Positions 24,624 to 33,396 of a stretch of DNA of 64,000 bases are shown here, piece by piece (positions within the stretch are counted from its first letter, which is position 1; each line of letters opens with the position of its first letter). The notes under the pieces are model-generated. The model saw only the letters and a program-made list of their open reading frames with translations. It did not search any database and was not told where the DNA came from. Origin of the DNA: VRUE01 sp963837695 (GTDB taxonomy: Bacteria > Actinomycetota > Thermoleophilia > Solirubrobacterales > 70-9); contig CAWINZ010000005.1 of the NCBI GenBank assembly GCA_963837695.1, positions 62,001 to 126,000 of the forward strand. The letters are read 5' to 3'. A program made the translations under genes and the position numbers.

Positions 24624-26127
24624 ACGCGGGGGCCTCGATCTTCGGGAACAGGGGTGGGACTCGCTCGACTTTTTGGCCGCCAGGTCGGGCTCCCAGCTCG
24701 GTTAGCTGGCGTGAATCCTCGTCTAGTGCGGTGAGCAGCTGCTCGCTGGACTGCGGCAGGTAGGGGACCAGCAGGAGGGTCGTCACCCGCAGGCCCTCGG
24801 TGAGGTTGTAGAGGACTTCGTCGAGGCGCTCGGGGTCGGCCTCGTCCTTGGCGAGCTCCCAGGGTCGGGTCTCCTCGACGTAGCGGTTGAGGCGACGGAC
24901 CAGCTTCCAGGCCTCCTCCAGCGCCTGGGTCAGCTCGGCCCGGTCGAGCAGCTCGCTGAAGCGGGCGACGACGCCTTCGAAGTCCTCCGCCAGCACGGCG
25001 TCGACCTGGGCCTCCGGGACGACCCCGTCGCGGTAGCGCTCGACCATCGCCAGGACGCGACTGGCGAGGTTGCCGAAGTCGTTGGCCAGCTCGGTCTCGT
25101 AGCGGGCCTCGAAGCCCTCGGTCGAGATCGAGCCGTCCTGACCGAAGCTGACCTCGCGGAAGCAGTAGAAGCGCAGCGCGTCGGCGCCGAAGCGGTCGAT
25201 CGCCTCGAAGGGGTCGAGGACGTTGCCGAGCGACTTCGACATCTTTTTCTCGCCCATCATCAGGTAGCCGTGGATCGCCATCCGCCGCGGCGGCTCGAGG
25301 TCCGCCGCCCAGAGCAGCGCCGGCCAGATCACCGCGTGGAACTTGAGGATGTCCTTGGCCATCACGTGCAGGCTGGCCGGCCAGAAGCGCTCGGTCAGGT
25401 CCTCACCCTCGCGGGCGAAGGTGAGCGCGGTGACGTAGTTGAGCAGCGCGTCAAACCACACGTACATGCGCTGCTCGGGGTCCCAGGGCAGCCGCATCCC
25501 CCACTTCAGCTTCGGCCGCGAGAGCGAGACGTCCTCCAGCCCGCCCTTGATGAACGAGACCGCCTCGTTGCGCCGGAAGTCGGGCACGACGAAATCGGGG
25601 CGCTCCTCGTAGAGCGCCTCGAGGCGCTCCTGGAAGGCGGAGAGGCGGAAGAACCAGTTCTCCTCCTTGATCCGCTCCAGCGGGATCTCGTGGATCGGGC
25701 AGGTCTGGCCGGGGCCGAGCTCACGCTCGGTTTTGAAGTCGGCGCAGCGCGGGCAGTACCAGCCTTCGTAGGTGCCCTTGTTGACCCAGCCGTTGTCGTA
25801 GACCCGCTGCATGATCTCGGCGACCTTCGCGGCGTGGCGCGGGTCGGAGGTGCGGATGAAGAAGTCGTTGCTGGCATCGATGATCGGCATCAACGCTTCG
25901 AACTTGGCCGCGTTGCGATCGGCCAGCACCTGCGGCGTCACCCCCTCGCGCTCAGCCGCGGTCTCGATCGGCTCGCCGTGCTCATCGGTGCCGGTGAGGA
26001 AGAAGACGTCCTCGCCGCGCTGCCGCATGTGGCGAGCAAGGATGTCGGCCGCCAGGGTCGAGTAGGCATGGCCGAGATGGGGCTCGGCGTTGACGTAGTA
26101 GATCGGCGTGGTGACGTAGTAGGCCAT
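24622..26127 (-). CDS. metG: Methionyl-tRNA synthetase
   Basis: A 501-residue class I synthetase. The HIGH motif is EPHLGHAY (about residues 16-23) and the KMSKS motif is KKMSKSLGN near residue 297. The knuckle domain has YCPRCADF and QTCPIHE, about half of a two-zinc knuckle. It lacks the C-terminal tRNA-binding (Trbp111-like) domain, as many actinobacterial enzymes do. It charges tRNA-Met. It is the last gene of the ROK kinase-rsmI-metG operon, 10 nt after rsmI. Confidence 0.96.
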   Translation of the reverse strand: MAYYVTTPIYYVNAEPHLGHAYSTLAADILARHMRQRGEDVFFLTGTDEHGEPIETAAEREGVTPQVLADRNAAKFEALMPIIDASNDFFIRTSDPRHAAKVAEIMQRVYDNGWVNKGTYEGWYCPRCADFKTERELGPGQTCPIHEIPLERIKEENWFFRLSAFQERLEALYEERPDFVVPDFRRNEAVSFIKGGLEDVSLSRPKLKWGMRLPWDPEQRMYVWFDALLNYVTALTFAREGEDLTERFWPASLHVMAKDILKFHAVIWPALLWAADLEPPRRMAIHGYLMMGEKKMSKSLGNVLDPFEAIDRFGADALRFYCFREVSFGQDGSISTEGFEARYETELANDFGNLASRVLAMVERYRDGVVPEAQVDAVLAEDFEGVVARFSELLDRAELTQALEEAWKLVRRLNRYVEETRPWELAKDEADPERLDEVLYNLTEGLRVTTLLLVPYLPQSSEQLLTALDEDSRQLTELGARPGGQKVERVPPLFPKIEAPA

Positions 26128-26137
26128 CTATTCCAGG

Positions 26138-26965
26138 CTACTTGCGTGGCTCGCGGCCGGTCAGCGCCCGGTAGAGGTCATTGGCGCGGGTGCCGGTTAG
26201 GGCGGCGACGACGCTGGCGGCGGCGCGGGGGCGGGCGCCCGACTGGACCAGGTGGCGCAATGCGTCGACGGCGAAGCCGACGTCTTTGTCGTGGTCGTCG
26301 GCGGATGCGGGTGCGATCACCAGGACGATCTCCCCCTTGACGTCGCCGCGGAAGCGTCGCGCCAGCTCGGCCAGCGTGGCGCGTGAGACCTCCTCGTGCA
26401 TCTTGGTCAGCTCGCGGCAGACCGCGGCGGGGCGGTCGGGGGCGATCGCGGCCAGGGCGGCAAGCGAGTCGCCAACCCGGCGCGGCGACTCGAAGGCGAC
26501 GACCGTCTCGGTCGAGCGCAGCACCCGCTCCATCTCACCGGAGCGCTTCGGCAGGAAGCCCTCGAAGCGCCAGCGATCGGTGGGCAGGCCGGAGGCGACC
26601 AGGGCCACCGGGACCACCGAGGGGCCCGGCAGCACGGTCACCTCGAGGTTGCGCTCGATGCAGCGCCGGATCAAGCGGAAGCCGGGGTCGGAGATGGCCG
26701 GCATTCCGGCGTCGGAGACGAGGGCGACGACCTCGCCGCGTTCGATCCGCTGGGCCAGCTCAATCGCGCGCGGCGCTTCGTTGCCCTCGTGGATCGAGAT
26801 CAGCCGCGGGGCCGGGCGGATGCCGAGCTTGTCGAGCAGGCCGCCGGTGCGGCGCGTGTCCTCGCAGGCGATGTAGTCGGCGCCGACAAGCGCATCGCGG
26901 ACGCGGATCGTGATGTCGTCGAGATTGCCGATCGGGGTCGGGCAGACGATCAGCGACCCCGGCAT
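26138..26965 (-). CDS. rsmI: 16S rRNA (cytidine1402-2'-O)-methyltransferase
   Basis: A 275-residue SAM-dependent methyltransferase of the tetrapyrrole-methylase fold. It has the RsmI signature CPTPIGNLDDITIR, then ACEDTRRTGGLLDKLGI, SIHEGNEAPRA, VSDAGMPAISDPG and AFESPRRV. It modifies C1402 in the ribosomal decoding centre. It starts with ATG sharing one base with the ROK kinase stop (TGATG), so translation is coupled. Confidence 0.95.
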   Translation of the reverse strand: MPGSLIVCPTPIGNLDDITIRVRDALVGADYIACEDTRRTGGLLDKLGIRPAPRLISIHEGNEAPRAIELAQRIERGEVVALVSDAGMPAISDPGFRLIRRCIERNLEVTVLPGPSVVPVALVASGLPTDRWRFEGFLPKRSGEMERVLRSTETVVAFESPRRVGDSLAALAAIAPDRPAAVCRELTKMHEEVSRATLAELARRFRGDVKGEIVLVIAPASADDHDKDVGFAVDALRHLVQSGARPRAAASVVAALTGTRANDLYRALTGREPRK

Positions 26966-27924
26966 CAGCCCGCTTTCTCCAGCTCGATGCGCGCCATCGC
27001 CGCGGCGCCGATCATCCCCGCGTCTTCGCCCAGCTCGGCGGCGAGGACCGGGGTGCGGTTCATCGGCCGCAGCGCCCGCGCTTCGAGCTCGCGGCGGGCG
27101 GGGGCGAGCAGCAACTCGCCGGCGGCGATCACTCCGCCGCCGATGACGATCACTTCCGGCTCGAAGATGTTGGCGAAGCTGGCGAGGGCGACGCCGAGCC
27201 GGCCGCCGATGAGGTCGAAGACGCCGATCGCCGTCTCGTCCCCCTCCTGGGCAGCGACGGTGACCGCCCTGCCGTCAATCTCGTCGCCTTCGGCGAGCCG
27301 CTTGCCGAGGGCTGAGTCGGGAGTGCTTTCCGCGACGGCGCGGCCTTCGCGACCCAGCGCCGTGCCGGAGGCCAGGGTCTCCACGCAGCCGTGGCCGGGA
27401 CAGTTGCCCTGGCAGGCCGGACCGTCGAGCTGGATCGCCATGTGGCCGAGCTCGGCGCCGGCGCCGGTCGAACCACGGTAGATCTCGCCGCCGAGGATCA
27501 GGCCGCCGCCGATCCCAGTGCCGATCGTCAGCATCACCGCGTTCTCGGCCCCCCGCGCGGCGCCGAAGAGATGCTCCGCCAGCGCCGCGACGTTGGCGTC
27601 GTTGTCGACGAACGCCGGCAATCCCGTCCGCTCGACGACGATGTCGCGGATCGGCAGATCGGCGATCGGCAAGTTGACCGCCGCGATCGCGACGCCCTTC
27701 TCATGGTCGATCGTCGCCGGGATTCCCATCCCGATCGCCTCGACCCCGGGGCGCTCGGCGCGCGCCTCCTCGAGCTCGCGCACCAGCAGCTCGACCAGTT
27801 CGCTCTCGCCCTCGCCGGCCGAGCCCTCGCGGCTCTCCCAGACGGTCTTCGAATCGCCGTCGAGGACGCCGAGGAGCATCTTGGTGCCACCCAGATCGAC
27901 GCCTATCGCTTCGGCCTGGCTCAT
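26965..27924 (-). CDS. ROK family glucokinase-like sugar kinase
   Basis: A 319-residue ROK protein. Features are the phosphate motif GVDLGGTKMLLGV, the catalytic region VDNDANVAALAEH, GTGIGGGLILGGEIYRG, and the ROK zinc/cysteine signature GHMAIQLDGPACQGNCPGHGCVE. It probably phosphorylates glucose in the cytoplasm. The start is ATG 27924, preceded by AAGAGAG. The frame stays open far upstream through the opposite-strand LCP gene, but that part is not coding. It leads the operon with rsmI and metG. Confidence 0.92.
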   Translation of the reverse strand: MSQAEAIGVDLGGTKMLLGVLDGDSKTVWESREGSAGEGESELVELLVRELEEARAERPGVEAIGMGIPATIDHEKGVAIAAVNLPIADLPIRDIVVERTGLPAFVDNDANVAALAEHLFGAARGAENAVMLTIGTGIGGGLILGGEIYRGSTGAGAELGHMAIQLDGPACQGNCPGHGCVETLASGTALGREGRAVAESTPDSALGKRLAEGDEIDGRAVTVAAQEGDETAIGVFDLIGGRLGVALASFANIFEPEVIVIGGGVIAAGELLLAPARRELEARALRPMNRTPVLAAELGEDAGMIGAAAMARIELEKAG

Positions 27925-27966
27925 CTCTCTTCGGGACTCTTGGCGCGGGCGACCGCGGTCATCGGC

Positions 27967-29214
27967 ATGATTCCTAACCCTTTCATGGTTGGCGACGACG
28001 AGCAGCGGCCCTCCGGGCCGCCCGAGTACAAGGTCTACCGCGCCCGCCGGGGGTTCTTCTCGCGCTTCCGCAAGCCCGACCTCTCGGGCCTGCGCGAGCG
28101 CGACTGGCGGGCGCCGAAAATGCCGAAGCTGCCCGAGCGACCCGGGCGCGAGCGCGGCCCGCGGCCGCCGCGGCCGGGCCTGCGGCGAGCGCTGAAATGG
28201 GTCGGCCTGGCGGCGCTGGGCTGGATCCTGCTCAGCTTCCTGGCCTTCGCGGTCTCCGCCCAGCTGCAGGCCTTCAAGCTCTCCGGCGAAGCCAAGTCCG
28301 CCCTGCACGGCAACCCCTTCCTGCTGCCCAGCGCGCAGACGATCCTCGTCCTCGGCACCGACGCCCGCCCGCCCGACACCAAGGAGCCGGGCGCCCCCCA
28401 CAAGCAGAAGTGCTTCGAACAACAGTCGCACGGCGACGCCCCCCACGACGGCTGCGAAGCCGGCGAATACCGGGCCGACACGCTGATGCTGATCCGCGCC
28501 GGCGGCGGCGCCTTCCGCAAACTCTCGATCCCGCGCGACAGCTACGCCGAAATCCCCGGCCAGAGCCCGCAGAAGATCAACGCGGCCTACGCCTTCGGCG
28601 GTGCCAAGGCGCAGATCGAAGCGGTCGAAGACTTTCTCGGGATCGAAGTCGACCACGTCGCGATCGTCGACTTCACGGGCTTCGAAGACCTGATCGACGC
28701 TGTCGGCGGGGTCACGGTCGACGTCCCGCACAAGCTCTGCGCCGATATCGCCGGCGGCGCCGGGGGCGGCCAGGGCGGCTTTACGCTGAGGCTCGGCAAG
28801 GGCGAGAACACCCTCGATGGCGAAAAGGCGCTGATCTACTCGCGCATCCGCGAGCCCAGCGAATGCCCCGGCCCGGGCAGGAGCGCCTACACGCTCGGCT
28901 ACAACGACTACGACCGCGAGAAGGCGCAGCAGGCGGTGATCGCGGGCATAAAGGACCGCCTCACCGACCCGCTGCGCGCGCCCTACAACTTCATCCACGG
29001 TCCGATCATCGGCTGGGACGCGCCGAAGGCGTTCGTCAGCGACATGGGCTTCTTCACGATGCCGCAACTGATCCTCTCCGCGGCGATCGGGGGCGAAAGC
29101 AAGGCCGACGTGCTCTGCAGCGGCGCCAACTCGGGCTGCGAACCTGGCCCGGGCGGCTCGATCGAAGTGCCGGACTCAGAACGCCGAAGGGCCGTCAAGA
29201 AGCTGTTGGGGTAG
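27967..29214 (+). CDS. LytR-CpsA-Psr (LCP) family cell-wall glycopolymer ligase
   Basis: About 415 residues. A basic proline-rich cytoplasmic N-terminus (about 75 residues) precedes one membrane helix (WVGLAALGWILLSFLAFAV), then the LCP domain: ILVLGTDARP, YRADTLMLIR, KLSIPRDSYAEIPG and KINAAYAFGG, with the conserved arginines and aspartates that bind polyprenyl pyrophosphate. It attaches glycopolymers to peptidoglycan outside the membrane. ATG 27967 or ATG 27985 may be the start. It is divergent from the ROK gene, and palindrome B1 follows the stop. Confidence 0.92.
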   Translation: MIPNPFMVGDDEQRPSGPPEYKVYRARRGFFSRFRKPDLSGLRERDWRAPKMPKLPERPGRERGPRPPRPGLRRALKWVGLAALGWILLSFLAFAVSAQLQAFKLSGEAKSALHGNPFLLPSAQTILVLGTDARPPDTKEPGAPHKQKCFEQQSHGDAPHDGCEAGEYRADTLMLIRAGGGAFRKLSIPRDSYAEIPGQSPQKINAAYAFGGAKAQIEAVEDFLGIEVDHVAIVDFTGFEDLIDAVGGVTVDVPHKLCADIAGGAGGGQGGFTLRLGKGENTLDGEKALIYSRIREPSECPGPGRSAYTLGYNDYDREKAQQAVIAGIKDRLTDPLRAPYNFIHGPIIGWDAPKAFVSDMGFFTMPQLILSAAIGGESKADVLCSGANSGCEPGPGGSIEVPDSERRRAVKKLLG

Positions 29215-29220
29215 GCGGCG

Positions 29221-29355
29221 GGAGGCGGGCGGTGTCGCCCCGCCGGATGCCTAAATCCGCCTTCGGCGGATTGATTTTGTGCCGCTTCGCGGCCCAGGGT
29301 AGCCCGCCGGGGCGCCGCTTCGCGAGGCACCGTCGGGGCGACACCGCCCGCCTCC
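29221..29355. repeat. Palindromic element family B, copy B1
   Basis: Perfect 22-bp outer arms (29221-29242 and 29334-29355) enclose two clear TTC-loop hairpins, AATCCGCC-TTC-GGCGGATT (29254-29272) and GCCGC-TTC-GCGGC (29281-29293), and a third, less regular one near CGCCGCTTCGCGAGGC. It lies between the convergent LCP and FmdB genes. Confidence 0.85.
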
Positions 29356-29365
29356 TCCGGGCCTT

Positions 29366-29677
29366 TCAATCAGCTTTTGCGGCGGGCTTCGAGGTGTTTG
29401 AGCTTGAGTCCCCGGACTTGGAGTCGGACGAGGGCTTGGAGCTTTCAGAGCTCTCGCTGGAAGGGCTGGAGTCTGAGGAGCTGCCGTTGGCGCCGGTCTT
29501 CTTTTTCCCGTAGTCGGTGTTGTGGAAACCGGAGCCCTTGAAGTGGATCGCGACGGGGTGCAGGACGCGCTCGGCGGGGGCGCCGCACTCCTGGCACTCG
29601 GTCAGCGCCTCGTCGCTCATCCGCTGGATCACGTCGAAGACGTGGCCGTTGGTGCATTTGTACTCGTAGATCGGCAT
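29366..29677 (-). CDS. FmdB-type zinc ribbon protein
   Basis: A 103-residue protein starting MPIYEYKCTNGHVFDV, with TECQECGAPAERVLHPVAIHF and GSGFHNTDY, the full FmdB/CxxC_CxxC_SSSS signature. The C-terminal 40 residues are a serine-rich low-complexity tail (SSSDSSPSSESSESSKPSSD). The role is unknown beyond regulation-like hints in the family. It is divergent from glyS. Confidence 0.9.
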   Translation of the reverse strand: MPIYEYKCTNGHVFDVIQRMSDEALTECQECGAPAERVLHPVAIHFKGSGFHNTDYGKKKTGANGSSSDSSPSSESSESSKPSSDSKSGDSSSNTSKPAAKAD

Positions 29678-29714
29678 GAGGGTGGGCGATTATCGCAGCC
29701 GATACGGTTCAGCC

Positions 29715-31106
29715 ATGGCAAGCGCCGAGCAGGAGACCCGCAACACCGAGACCTCGATGGAGGAGATCGTCGCTCTGTGCAAGCGGCGCGGCTTCGTCTT
29801 CCCCTCCTCGGAGATCTACGGCGGGCTCGGCTCGACCTACGACTACGGCCACTACGGGGTGCTGCTGAAGAACAACGTCAAGGCCGAGTGGTGGCGGGCG
29901 ATGCTGCAGGAGCGCGACGACATCGTGGCGCTCGACTCGGCGATCCTCCAGCATCCGAAAGTCTGGGAGGCCTCGGGCCACCTGGAAGGCTTCACCGACC
30001 CGCTCGTCCAGTGCCTCGGCAAGTGCAAGCGGCGCTGGCGCGAGGACCATCTGCGCGAGGCGGTCGAGGCCGAAGGCGGCGACCCCGCGGCGGAGCTGCG
30101 CTGCCCGGAGTGCGGCGGCGAGCTGTCGGAGCCGCGCCAGTTCAACCTGATGTTCGAGACCCACGTCGGCCCGGTGGCGGGCGAGGGCTCGGAGGTCTAC
30201 CTGCGGCCGGAGACCGCGCAGGGCATCTTCATCAACTTCAAGAACGTGCTCAGCTTCGCCCGCAAGAAGCCGCCGTTCGGGATCGCCCAGATCGGCAAGT
30301 CGTTCCGCAACGAGATCACCCCCGGCAACTTCATCTTCCGCACCCGCGAGTTCGAACAGATGGAGATGGAGTTCTTCGTCCCCCCCACCGAAGCCGAAAA
30401 GTGGCACAAGGTCTGGATGGAGGAGCGCGAGCGCTGGTACACGGACCTAGGCATCCGCCCCGATCTGCTGCGGGTGCGCGCCCACGGCGCCGACGAGCTC
30501 TCGCACTACTCCTCGGCGACGAGCGACATCGAGTACCTCTTCCCGATCGGCTGGTCGGAGCTGGAGGGGATCGCCAACCGCGGCGACTTCGACCTCACCC
30601 AGCACGCCAAGTTCAGCGGCGAGAAGCTCGAGTACTTCGACCAGCAGACCAAAGAGCGCTACGTGCCGCACGTGATCGAGCCGGCCGCGGGCGCCGACCG
30701 CGCGACGCTCGCCTTCCTGGTCGACTCCTACGAGGTCGAGGACGTCGAGGGCCGCGAGCGCACCGTGCTGCGCCTCCACCCCCGCCTGGCGCCGGTCAAG
30801 GTTGCGATCCTCCCCCTCGTCTCCAAGCAGGGCATGCCGGAGAAGGCCCGCGAGATCTTCCAGGAGGTGCGCCGCCGCATGCCCGCCGAGTTCGACGAGG
30901 GCGGCTCGATCGGCAAGCGCTACCGCCGCCAGGACGAGATCGGCACCCCTTGGGGCATCACCGTCGACCACCAGACGATGGAAGACGACACCGTCACCCT
31001 CCGCGACCGCGACTCACTGGAGCAGACCCGAGTCCCGATCGAGGGCCTCGCCGACGACCTGGCGAACCGCCTGGCCCAGCCCTGGCGCAGCCCGAAGCTC
31101 GGCTGA
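29715..31106 (+). CDS. glyS: Glycyl-tRNA synthetase, dimeric (alpha2) type
   Basis: A 463-residue class II synthetase of the bacterial/eukaryotic alpha2 type. Motifs include YDYGHYGVLLKNNVK, LRPETAQGIFINFKN, SFRNEITPGNFIFRTREF (motif 2) and the C-terminal anticodon domain region LAPVKVAILPLVSKQ. A zinc site may be formed by QCLGKCKR and LRCPECGGEL. The start is ATG 29715; an in-frame start at 29676 would overlap the divergent fmdB start. Confidence 0.95.
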   Translation: MASAEQETRNTETSMEEIVALCKRRGFVFPSSEIYGGLGSTYDYGHYGVLLKNNVKAEWWRAMLQERDDIVALDSAILQHPKVWEASGHLEGFTDPLVQCLGKCKRRWREDHLREAVEAEGGDPAAELRCPECGGELSEPRQFNLMFETHVGPVAGEGSEVYLRPETAQGIFINFKNVLSFARKKPPFGIAQIGKSFRNEITPGNFIFRTREFEQMEMEFFVPPTEAEKWHKVWMEERERWYTDLGIRPDLLRVRAHGADELSHYSSATSDIEYLFPIGWSELEGIANRGDFDLTQHAKFSGEKLEYFDQQTKERYVPHVIEPAAGADRATLAFLVDSYEVEDVEGRERTVLRLHPRLAPVKVAILPLVSKQGMPEKAREIFQEVRRRMPAEFDEGGSIGKRYRRQDEIGTPWGITVDHQTMEDDTVTLRDRDSLEQTRVPIEGLADDLANRLAQPWRSPKLG

Positions 31107-31108
31107 GC

Positions 31109-31130
31109 GCGCGCCGCCTAGGCGGCGCGC
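31109..31130. terminator. 22-bp perfect palindrome between convergent genes
   Basis: GCGCGCCGCCT is followed directly by AGGCGGCGCGC, 2 nt after the glyS stop. It contains the stop codon of the opposite gene (31118-31120). It could end transcription in both directions. Confidence 0.5.
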
Positions 31131-31444
31131 TGCGCTTCCGCTTCCTCGCGGCGCATCTTGCGGATGAGCTGCTGGTAGCGCTCGTCGCCCTCATCGGCTC
31201 GGCGGGTCAATTCCCGCCATAGGTCACTGTCCCAGTCGATCGGCATGTGCTGATGCGGCCGCTCCCCGACTTCGCAGTGGTAGCACAGGTCGGTGTCGTG
31301 ATCGAAACGAAACCACTCGTGGTCGCCGCAGTCTTTGGCACCTTTGGGGAAGAGATCCACCAGCGCCCAGGGGACGTGCCCCCGCATCCAGGTGCGCCAT
31401 CGATATCGAGGTCGTCGCGACACGTTTTGAGTGTAGGACTTCAT
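31118..31444 (-). CDS. Small hypothetical protein with Cys/His pairs
   Basis: A 108-residue protein of unknown family. The N-terminal part is rich in Arg and Trp (RRPRYRWRTWMRGHVPW). The middle has CGDHEWFRFDHD then CYHCEVGERPHQH, which could bind a metal, and the C-terminal 40 residues are a charged helix. It starts with ATG 31444, 6 nt after the small upstream gene, so the two form a unit. Base and codon use are less GC-biased than in its neighbours. Confidence 0.6.
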   Translation of the reverse strand: MKSYTQNVSRRPRYRWRTWMRGHVPWALVDLFPKGAKDCGDHEWFRFDHDTDLCYHCEVGERPHQHMPIDWDSDLWRELTRRADEGDERYQQLIRKMRREEAEAQRAA

Positions 31445-31450
31445 GCTCGA

Positions 31451-31621
31451 TCAATCGCTTTCGCGTTTCTGGCGGTTGCGAAGCTTTCGCTCCTTCTCCT
31501 CAGCTTGCGCCTTGCGACGACGCGCCGGCGGGAGGGATCGATCGCGAGCCATCCTGGCGATCTTCTCTGAACTCACATCCATGAACTGGGTATGTCGCTG
31601 GCGACCCTTTCGCTTTCCCAC
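31451..31621 (-). CDS. Very small basic protein, unknown
   Basis: About 56 residues from GTG 31621 (MGKRKGRQRH...), or 43 from ATG 31582 (MDVSSEKIARMARDRSLPPA). It is highly basic and helical, ending RKLRNRQKRESD. The stop is 6 nt before the next gene. No family is recognised; size and charge suggest RNA or DNA binding. The pairing with the following gene is the main support. Confidence 0.45.
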   Translation of the reverse strand: MGKRKGRQRHTQFMDVSSEKIARMARDRSLPPARRRKAQAEEKERKLRNRQKRESD

Positions 31622-31657
31622 CAACCACCAAGGGCGCAGCAGGCAAAGTTCGCCCCA

Positions 31658-32713
31658 TCAACGTATTGAGTGATCGGGAATTGGGTTCAAGAAACGAGCG
31701 ACCGCGGCGGCCTCGGCTTCGAGGGCGGCGGCGGTCTTTGCGGGTATGCGCTGGAGGGGCTGCAGCTTCACCTCGCCACCGGGGAAACCCCACTTGGCAA
31801 CAGCTTTGCCGTTGGCCATCGCAAACGGGTGGAAGATGCCGTTGCGGGTGACGAGTTGGGTGTGCGGGCCGAGGATGTCCTCGCGCGAGGTCCAGCCGAG
31901 CAGCACCGGGTCAAAGGCGCCGAGCAGGCGTGGCGGCGGGAGCTTCTCTGGTGCGGGTCGCTTGGCGAGGCTGACCAGCCCGCCCTCCCCCTCCTCCAGC
32001 TCGGAGCCGATCGCCGCCAGGCCGGCGCGCGCGTCGCGCAGCGGCAGGCCGGCCCACTTGGCGAGGTCGCGATCGGTTGCCGGCTGGTGGCCGACCAGGT
32101 AGCGACGGGCCAGCTCGGCCAGCGCCTTGTCGCGGTCGATCGTCGGCGCCTCGCCCAACCAGTCGCGGACGAGGACGTAGGCATGCTGCTTGCCGACCAT
32201 CGGCCCGCGCACAGCGACCCCGCGCAGCGCGGCGAGGAAAAGCAGGTGGATCATCGCCTGGCCGTCGGTTCGCACGCCGACGGCATCGATCCGCTCGCGC
32301 AGCTCGGCCCGCGTCAGCGGGCCCTCCTCGCCGAGCACCCGCTCGATCGTCGCGAGGGCGCGCTCGGCCCTGGCCTCGCTCACGCCCTCCTGCCGCAGAC
32401 GACGAGTGCTGGAGGTGAGGAGCGGCGGCGTGGTCAGCGACTGCAGCAGCGGGTAGTCCTCGCCGCGGACCAGGTGCAGCGTTCCCCGGTTGAGCCAGGT
32501 GACGATCAGCTCGCGCTCCGCCAAGGCACGCTCGACGTCAGCCGCGGTCAGCCCTTCCGTGCGCGCCCGCACGGCGAGCCTGAAGCCGCGTGGGTCCTGG
32601 CCCTGCACGGCGAGCAGGCGCTCGGCGACGGCGGCCGGATCGGCCAGCGGCGGGCCAGAGAGCCCCTGCGCCGTCAGGCGCTCGGCGAGGACCGCTCTGC
32701 TAGCCGACTTCAA
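31658..32713 (-). CDS. Winged-helix DNA-binding protein, AlkZ/YcaQ-like (HTH_42)
   Basis: A 351-residue protein of the HTH_42 family. The segment LAVQGQDPRGFRLAVRAR contains the QxQ motif used by AlkZ glycosylases, and TWLNRGTLHLV follows. It has the expected tandem winged helices and a C-terminal beta barrel (AFDPVLLGWTSR...HPFAMANGKAVAKWGF). AlkZ relatives unhook interstrand crosslinks or remove bulky adducts, so a repair role is likely though unproven. It starts with TTG 32713, overlapping the FKBP gene by 14 nt. Confidence 0.85.
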   Translation of the reverse strand: MKSASRAVLAERLTAQGLSGPPLADPAAVAERLLAVQGQDPRGFRLAVRARTEGLTAADVERALAERELIVTWLNRGTLHLVRGEDYPLLQSLTTPPLLTSSTRRLRQEGVSEARAERALATIERVLGEEGPLTRAELRERIDAVGVRTDGQAMIHLLFLAALRGVAVRGPMVGKQHAYVLVRDWLGEAPTIDRDKALAELARRYLVGHQPATDRDLAKWAGLPLRDARAGLAAIGSELEEGEGGLVSLAKRPAPEKLPPPRLLGAFDPVLLGWTSREDILGPHTQLVTRNGIFHPFAMANGKAVAKWGFPGGEVKLQPLQRIPAKTAAALEAEAAAVARFLNPIPDHSIR

Positions 32714-33194
32714 GCAGGTCGATCACGAACACGAGCGTTTCGTTCGGACCGATCGCGGGTGGGGCGCCGGTTTCGCCGTAGGCGAGTTCGGGCGGGATGA
32801 TCAGCTCGCGCCGTCCGCCGACCTTCATTCCTTCGACGCCCTGGTCCCAGCCGGGAATCACTTCGCCCGCGCCGAGGGTGAAGCTGAACGGTTCGTTGCG
32901 GCTCCATGAGGAGTCGAATTCCTTGCCGTTCTTGTAGTTGACGCCGACGTACTGGACGGTGACTTCGTCGCCCGACTTCGCTTCGGCGCCGCTGCCTTCT
33001 TCGAGTTCCTTGATTTCGAGCTTCTGCGGCGGGGCGCCGGTCGGCACCGTGACCTTCGGCTTGGTCTTTTCGCCGCCGGCCGTTTCGGCGGAGGTCGATT
33101 CGCTCGATTCGCTCGAGGAGTCGCTGCTGCTGCTGCCGCAGCCGGCGAATACCAGCACGGCGCACAGCGCAATCAGGGCGATCGGCAGCTTCAC
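32700..33194 (-). CDS. FKBP-type peptidyl-prolyl isomerase lipoprotein
   Basis: About 164 residues from GTG 33194. A signal peptide ends in a lipobox (VFAGC), a low-complexity Ser/Glu linker follows (about residues 20-45), then one complete FKBP domain: GDEVTVQYVGVNYKNGKEFDSSW, GAGEVIPGWDQGVEGMKVGGRRELIIPPELAYG and ETLVFVIDLLEV. It is predicted to assist folding of exported proteins outside the membrane. An upstream start would put extra residues before the signal peptide and is unlikely. Confidence 0.92.
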   Translation of the reverse strand: MKLPIALIALCAVLVFAGCGSSSSDSSSESSESTSAETAGGEKTKPKVTVPTGAPPQKLEIKELEEGSGAEAKSGDEVTVQYVGVNYKNGKEFDSSWSRNEPFSFTLGAGEVIPGWDQGVEGMKVGGRRELIIPPELAYGETGAPPAIGPNETLVFVIDLLEVG

Positions 33195-33305
33195 GACGGG
33201 CAATGCTAGAGAACCTCGCAGCACGATGCCTCCGGCCCAGCCTGAATCCACAGAGATCGGCGAGTCTCTCCGCTTCGCAGGCCGAGTCGGGGGCCGATTT
33301 CCGCT

Positions 33306-33332
33306 CACCCAGGTAGTGGTTCTACCTGGGTG
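33306..33332 (-). terminator. Hairpin downstream of the PRC-barrel gene
   Basis: CACCCAGGTAG and CTACCTGGGTG form an 11-bp stem with a 5-nt loop in the gap between the PRC-barrel stop and the FKBP start. It lacks a clear U-tract. Confidence 0.5.
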
Positions 33333-33396
33333 GAGGGAATTGGCTCCCGGCGAAGGGATGCGGAGTGGAGAGGCCGGCGAGATCGGTGGATTCAGG

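Noticed and set aside
27925..29067. Upstream extension of the ROK kinase frame
   Set aside because: It is antisense to the LCP gene; a proper ATG with an RBS at 27924 explains the kinase start.
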